Below are positions 58,400 through 64,000 of a DNA stretch of 64,000 nucleotides, in pieces. The notes under the pieces are model-generated. The model searched no databases and had not been told where the DNA came from. It saw nothing but the letters and a program-made list of their open reading frames with translations. The DNA comes from Ahaetulla prasina (taxonomy: Eukaryota > Chordata > Lepidosauria > Squamata > Colubridae): the NCBI RefSeq assembly GCF_028640845.1, contig NC_080548.1, forward strand, positions 4,148,314 through 4,212,313, read 5' to 3'. Every line of letters starts with the position of its first letter. Positions within the stretch are counted from its first letter, which is position 1. The position numbers were made by a program, and so were the translations under genes.

Positions 58400-60385
58400 A
58401 AAGATAATCAAGCAACAGATCTGCAAACACCAAGAAACAAGCAAAGCTATTATTGGAAGCCAACATTTGTCAAAAACAGATCATGCCAGTCAAAACCTTT
58501 TTGCATTCTGTGACAAAGTGACTAAATTAATGTACCAGTGAAACGCTGTGGACATGGTATACTTGGCATTTGATGAAGTAGGCCATAAACTACTTCTTGG
58601 TAAAATAGAAAAATGTGGGATACAGGGCATCACCAAAGTGTAGTCCTGAATGGAACTATATATGGGAGGAAGTATGCAGCAGGGTACCCAGTACTCTTCA
58701 ATGTCTTCATAAACTATTTAGACAATTGTTTAGACTAGCCAATACCCCAGAAGATAGGCTAAAGATCTGGAAGGATCTCAACAGACTAGAACACCGGGCC
58801 CTATCTAACAAAATAAAATTCAATAGTGAGAAAAGTCAAGTTTTACGCCTAGGGAAGAAAAACAACAACAAATGCACAGATACCAAATAGGTGATACCTG
58901 GCTCAATAGCAGTAACTGCGAGAGGGATGCAGAAATCCTAGTGGACAATCACTTAAATATGAGGCGGCGGTGTGCTGTAGCTACCAGAAAAGCCAATGCA
59001 GTCCTAGGCTGCCTCAACAGCGGGATTCTATCAAGGTCATGTGAAGTCTCAGTACCACTTTCTACTGCCTTGCCAAGACTCCAGTTGGAATACTGCATCC
59101 AGTTTTGGTCACCAAAATAGGGGGAAAGTGTTGAGGCTCTAGAAAGAAAGCAGAGGAGAACAACAAAGATGAGAAGGGATCTGAAGGCTAAAAACAGGGT
59201 GAATAGAATAGAATAGAATTTTTATTGGCCAAGTGTGATTGGACACACAAGGAATTTGTCTTGGTGCATATGCTCTCAGTGTACATAAAAGAAAAGATAC
59301 GTTCATCAAGGTACAACATTTACAACACACGATGGTCAATAAATCAATATAAATCATAAGGATTGCCAGCAACAAATTATAGTCATACAATCATAAATGG
59401 AAGGAGATTGGTGATGGGAACTATGAGAAGATTAATAGTAGTGCAGATCCAGTAAATAGTTTGACAGCGTTGATGGAATTATTTGTTTAGCAGAGTGATG
59501 GCCTTTGGGAAAAAACTGTTCTTGTGTCTAGTTGTTCTGATGTGCAGTGCTCTATAGCGTCGTTTTGAGGGTAGTAGTTGAAACAGTTTATGTCCAGGAT
59601 GCGAGGGGTCTGTAAATATTTTCACAGCCCTCTTCTTGATTCGTGCAGTATACAGGTCCTCAATGGAAGGCAGGTTGGTAGCAATTATTTTTTCTGCAGT
59701 TCTAGTTATCCTCTGAAGTCTGTGTTTTTCTTGTTGGGTTGCAGAACCGAACCAGACAGTTATAGAGGTGCAAATGACAGACTCAATAATTCCTCTGTAG
59801 AACTGAATCAGCAGCTCCTTGGGCAGTTTGAGCTTACTGAGTTGGCGCAGAAAGAACATTCTTCGTTGTGCTTTTTTGATGATGTTTTTGATGTTAGCTG
59901 TCCATTTTAGATCTTGCGATATGATAAAACCTAGAAATTTGAAGGTTTCTACTGTTGATACTGTGTTGTCTAGTATTGTGAGAGGTGGAAGTATGGAAGG
60001 GTTTCTCCTAAAGTCCTAAAGAATGGTTGCAAGAACTGTCTAGTATAACAAGGAGTAGAGGTGACATAGTAGTCTTCCAATATTTGAGTGGCTGCCACAG
60101 AGAAGAGCATGTTAACCTACCTCTAAAGCACCTGAGGACAGGACAAGAAGTAACGAATGGAAACTTATTGAGGAGAGGTCCAATTTAGAACTAAGGAGAA
60201 ATTTCCTGAAAGAACAACCAGTGGAATGAATTGCTTTCAGAAATTGTGGATGCTCCATCACAGGGTTTTTTTAAAAAAAGAGATTGAACATCTATTTGTC
60301 TGGAATGGTATAGGGGTGCTTGAGCGAGGAGTTGGACTAGAAGATCCCCAAGACCTTCCAACTCTGTTATTCTGTATTCTATAAC
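58400..60385 (+). mobile_element. CR1 LINE, RT to 3' end, interrupted by a second LINE
   Basis: Forward CR1 of about 1.2 kb after removing the insert at 59203-60008. Early bases translate in pieces to the RT fingers/motif A region. Later segments give GDTWLNSSNCERDAEILVDN, KANAVLGCLNSGILSR and LEYCIQFWSP. The 3' UTR resumes near 60013 and ends with TTGGACTAGAAGATC and ATTCTGT. The region that should hold the FADD motif is missing, consistent with an internal deletion near 58725. Not functional. Confidence 0.88.
59203..60008 (-). mobile_element. L2/Rex-like LINE C-terminus and 3' UTR inserted in CR1
   Basis: Reverse-strand open frame of 126 codons (59859-59479) containing FFLRQLSKLKLPKELL, FYRGIIESVICTSITVWF, RTAEKIIATNLPS and DPSHPGHKLFQLLPS, the C-terminal pattern of L2/Rex-like RT proteins. 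The 3' UTR ends TTGGCCAATAAAAATTCT and ATTCT pentamers. The uninterrupted frame suggests it is younger than the CR1 it split. Confidence 0.9.
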
Positions 60386-61524
60386 TATTCTACACATTGA
60401 TAAGTATTCATGAACCACACTGGTCTAGCTTCATATTTCTAGCTTTGCTATCTGCCAGGATGTCTTATACAGTTTTATTAAAGGATGTTTCAATACCTCT
60501 AAAAGATGTGAAGTAGTTTACTGTATAACATTCATAAAGATCAATAGTTCACAATTAAAATTCAGTGACTAAATAACAGGTATATGGAGCTAGTCATATT
60601 TCCATTAAGATCCACGTTTCTTGCAGGAAGCTACCAACAATTAATGCATTTTTCAGACTTCAAAGTTCTTGAAGCACGACGGCTGTAGCAACAAGCTGAA
60701 CCATGTAAATGTTCATTTACATTAAATAAATTAAATAAATAAATAAAATAAAATTTACATTAAATGCACATGTAACCATGTGCCCCTCATGTAAAAAGAA
60801 TTCAAAGGCAGGCAAAGAAGGGCTTCAGCTAAGATCTTCCCAGTAGGGACACTGAGCAAAAAGCACTTTTCAGAGGCTCTCCAAGGTGAAAAGCCCAGGG
60901 GGGGGTTCTGACCTTACACTTACTCTGATTGCTGCTGCTGCTGCTAATTGCTAGCAAGCATGTGGGCAACCACATTTTACATCCCAAAGCAGCTTTAAAA
61001 CTAGTCTAATGGTGACATTAATAGATTGCTTGCTGATGCTATCCAGCCTTTCTGGGTCAGCTCCTTTCACCTGTTGTTCTGTATTCTGTATCCCAAAAAC
61101 CTATTTATTTGATTTCTATTGCCTCCCATCTTTTCAATAGCTCTACAGTAAAAATAGACAAATGCATAGCTGGGCATCAACCACTCAATTAGCTACACAG
61201 TCAGGCAATTGGCTCTATCCCAGGGCCCCAGGCTTGGGCATAACACCTAGTTTTCAAGAGCATATAATGCCTCTGTAATCTGCACCAACTAAAGCTTCCA
61301 AATGCACTTCAAGGGCAACTCCATTTGAAGCACATTGCAGTGGTACAAATTCTGGAGGTCACAAAGGCATGACCATAAACAGGAAACATACCCTCCCCAG
61401 TCCAGGGCTGGCTACAAGTGATGCATGATCCGAAGTTGTGCAAATGCCCTCCAAGCCAGGGCATTTGCACCTGCTTCTTGAGCAGGAGCCATGAGTCCAG
61501 TAGGATCCTGGTTTGCACACTAGC
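60386..61524. other. intergenic, nothing recognised
   Basis: AT-rich, with a TAAA-type patch near 60720-60755 and a short TGC run near 60935-60947. No gene. Confidence 0.4.
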
Positions 61525-62018
61525 TCTGTGTAATGAACTTTGGAAAAAGTTCAGAGAAGAGCAGCTAAGATGATCAAAACCCTGGAGACTAAAACATAAT
61601 GAAGAACGACTGCAGGATTTGGGTTTGACCAATCTAAAGAACAGTGGGGACATGATAGCAGTATTACAGTAGTTGAGGGGTTGTCATAAAGAAGAGGGAG
61701 TCAAGCTATTCTCCTGAAGGCAGGACAAGAAATAATGGTTGGAAGCTAATCAAAGAGAGTAACAACCTGGAATTAAGGAGAAACTGCCTAACAGTGAGGA
61801 CAATTAACCACTGGAACAGCTCACCTTCAAAAATTGTGGGTGCTTCATCACTGGAGGTTTTTAAGAAGAGTCTAGACAGCCACTAATCTAAAATGGTACA
61901 TAGGTTCTCCTGCTTGAACAGGAAGCTGGATTAGAAGACCTCCAAGATTCCTTCCAGCTTCTATTCTATTCTATTCTATTCTATTCTATTCTATTCTATT
62001 CTATTCTATTCTATTCTA
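61525..62018 (+). mobile_element. CR1 LINE 3' end with (ATTCT)n tail
   Basis: Phrases GGGGACATGATAGCAGTATT, ATTAAGGAGAAACTGCCTAA, AACCACTGGAACAGCTC and GGATTAGAAGACCTCCAAG in CR1 order, ending directly in an ATTCT array. Confidence 0.92.
61959..62018 (+). repeat. (ATTCT)n microsatellite
   Basis: About twelve near-perfect pentamers at the CR1 3' end. Confidence 0.97.
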
Positions 62019-62229
62019 ATGGGCAATAAGAATAAACTGGAAGAGCAAGAAGAAGAGCTACAGCCGAGACAATGGTCAAACAAAAGAAATCTTTGGAAAT
62101 CTTTGGTGTCGGGCAGGATTTGAGAAAATCTCAGACAAAAACCTCCCTAGTTCTCTTGAAGGGAGGAATAAATATGTTCAAGGTTGCAAAAAAATGTTAC
62201 CATAACCTTGTAATAAAAGTAAATATTAG

Positions 62230-64000
62230 CATAATCTTGGCTTCCTGGTATGATCTGCCACAAAGGGCTGACAATTTTAAAGTGGTACCACTCCATTTTC
62301 AACCAAATATGGAAGGTCTCTGGAACCAGGTGGTCCAAAACCCCAGTTCCATTCAATTTTCTTTGAATTACGCTGAACCCTGTTGTGCCCCATCCAGGCC
62401 CTCACAGCCTCCAGGCTCTGAGACAGAACTACCTCCACATTCAAACAATCTGGGATGGAGATATCCCAAAGTCATTATCCCCAACCATTGAACAATCTCA
62501 CCCAGCAGTTCCAGAAGGGACTGAGCCTTGTGACACCCCACAAAAGAAGGGCTTCTCTCCCAACATCAGCTAGAACCAATCTAAGGGAATGAAGACAACC
62601 GGCATAAAACAGTGCTGCCCACCCACAGCTCCCAGAGCCTAGCCAGAAGGATACCATGATGTCTAATATTCCAAGAGGAGCAAGGATGGGTGCACTACTC
62701 TCATCCCTCTTCTGCCAGTGAACATCCAAGAATGCAGTCAATACCATCTATATCCAGGGTACATACCCAGACCCGAACTCAGATTGAAAGGTGTCCAGAT
62801 GATCTCCTTCTTTTAAGACCTCCTGAAGCTCCAGCTCAGCACTTTCTGTACATCCTTTAAGAATCGCCTTATGCGATGGGAATACCCCACTGTGACCACC
62901 CCTTCTCTCAATGAGGAATGGATCCTCACCTAGACAGCCGTGATGGGATCTAACATAGAAGTGGCTGAGCTAACAGTTATGGGCATCCTGTCCCCTTCCC
63001 ATCGCCTGAAAAGATAAAGATAAATAACCCATCCCTAGGTGCCATGGAACCTGCTCCAGGGTCAGAGTCCACCTTAGATCTGATCAACTTTCTCCATCAG
63101 ATGCCCAACATATTTTTCCAATGACCCTATAAGTGGATCCCCAAACCATTTCCTTTCAGAAGGGTTCAGGTCATCCCAAACTAGTCTGCAACCAGGGCAG
63201 AGAATGCCCAACGTAATGCCACAAGGTAGACTCCCAATAGCAGCTGTAGCTCATGTTTGATCAAGTTCACTTTTGATCAAACCTGAAGCATCTTTTCTTC
63301 CATGTCATTTTTCTCTGCTCCTCCATGAACTGGGGAAATTCTGCAATCCTTAGTGGAGGAAAGGCCATTCAGGCACAATCCAATCTGCAGCCCCTGTGGC
63401 CACTTGAACCAGTTGAACCCTGCAGCAGATGCCCTGAAACAATCCAAAGTCCCTCAGGAACCAACTGGATCCATTCGTTGCCTGGGGCAGACCAATACCA
63501 TAGGTCCAGACTCCCTGCATGGAGGGGATGTAAGAGAACTGCAGGGAGAACTCCCACCAGGCAGTGGTCTGACCCTGACAAGAGAAAAATTGCCCACTCC
63601 CCTAAATCCAAAGTACCTTGTCACTGCTCCAACAGAAAAACCAAGTCAGGTGAAGGACTGTTGTTCTGTGTCAAACTCTGGATGACTTGTGGCAGGCCCA
63701 TGGATGTCATCGTGGCCATGAACTCCTGAGCTACCTCCAACCCAGCCTCCAGGGAAAGCAGATTAAAGGCCCCCAAGATCATGAACCTCGGGAACAACAT
63801 TGGCAGCCAAGCCAAGGAGCTCAGACAGGAAGGTTGCGACATAGCAAGGAGGTTACTACAATAGCAACAGTTGCAACTGAACCTTAGAGCCCAACAAACA
63901 AGGTCCCACACCCAGCAACCTGTAACTAACTGACAGCTCGTCTGCTTTCATAAGTACCTTGTTTAATGCCTTGCTGTAGATCACCCTACCATATTATTAA
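62230..64000 (-). mobile_element. L2-type LINE, endonuclease and RT, runs off the edge
   Basis: Reverse-strand translation in several frames shows endonuclease pieces PRFMILGAFNL (about 63790), ATMTSMGLPQVIQS and GSDHCLVGV (about 63570), then RT pieces VLTAFLD (62747 downward), LAPLGILDIMVSFWL, a GVTQGSV-like motif B, and LEAVRAWMGHN (about 62390). The order EN to RT on one strand, with many stops, indicates an old but long copy. Confidence 0.75.

Noticed and set aside
57401..64000. Expected SF3A3 gene downstream of FHL3
   Set aside because: Looked for and not seen; the stretch holds LINE remnants and unclassified sequence.

Overview
The window looks like squamate reptile DNA, most likely snake. 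It carries three vertebrate genes with spliced, high-GC coding sequence, set in DNA dense with CR1, L2-like, L1 and Tc1/hAT remnants plus one Sauria-type tRNA SINE. (ATTCT)n microsatellites sit at LINE 3' ends, a pattern described for advanced snakes. The species call is inference; no species-diagnostic gene is present.

Gene layout: POU3F1 (+, single exon, 16231-17370), UTP11 (-, 8 coding exons, 38266 down to 33028) and FHL3 (+, 5 coding exons 54054-56420, with a probable non-coding first exon ending at 38559). Order and relative orientation match the human 1p34 block POU3F1-UTP11-FHL3, so this is a conserved syntenic block. UTP11 and FHL3 appear to diverge from a shared CpG-island promoter around 38.27-38.56 kb. 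SF3A3, the next gene in human, is not seen in the 6.6 kb after FHL3. All three reading frames assemble intact: 379, 252 and 279 residues.

Region by region: 1-3634, L1 ORF2 remnant with poly(A) tail. 3.6-14 kb, repeat-rich flank with CR1 copies, two of them hosting hAT-type MITEs with 8-bp target duplications, a ~1 kb TIR element and an L2 fragment. 14.1-18.1 kb, POU3F1 CpG island. 18-31 kb, flank with a foldback element, a nearly uninterrupted CR1/Jockey-type RT frame, a distant inverted repeat pair and another hAT MITE. 30.8-31.5 kb, AT-rich homeobox-like motifs next to a CpG island with no recognisable gene. 33-38.3 kb, UTP11, with a Tc1 remnant in intron 5. 38.3-57.4 kb, FHL3 with a ~15.5 kb first intron. 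57.4-64 kb, more LINE remnants, including an L2-type element whose endonuclease and RT domains run off the right edge.

The three genes are not an operon or pathway. POU3F1 is a neural/glial transcription factor, UTP11 a nucleolar 18S rRNA processing factor and FHL3 a muscle-enriched LIM scaffold. I found no convincing undescribed biological system. The most unusual items are the repeat structures, the orphan CpG island with its neighbouring candidate enhancer, and the divergence of the UTP11 N-terminus.
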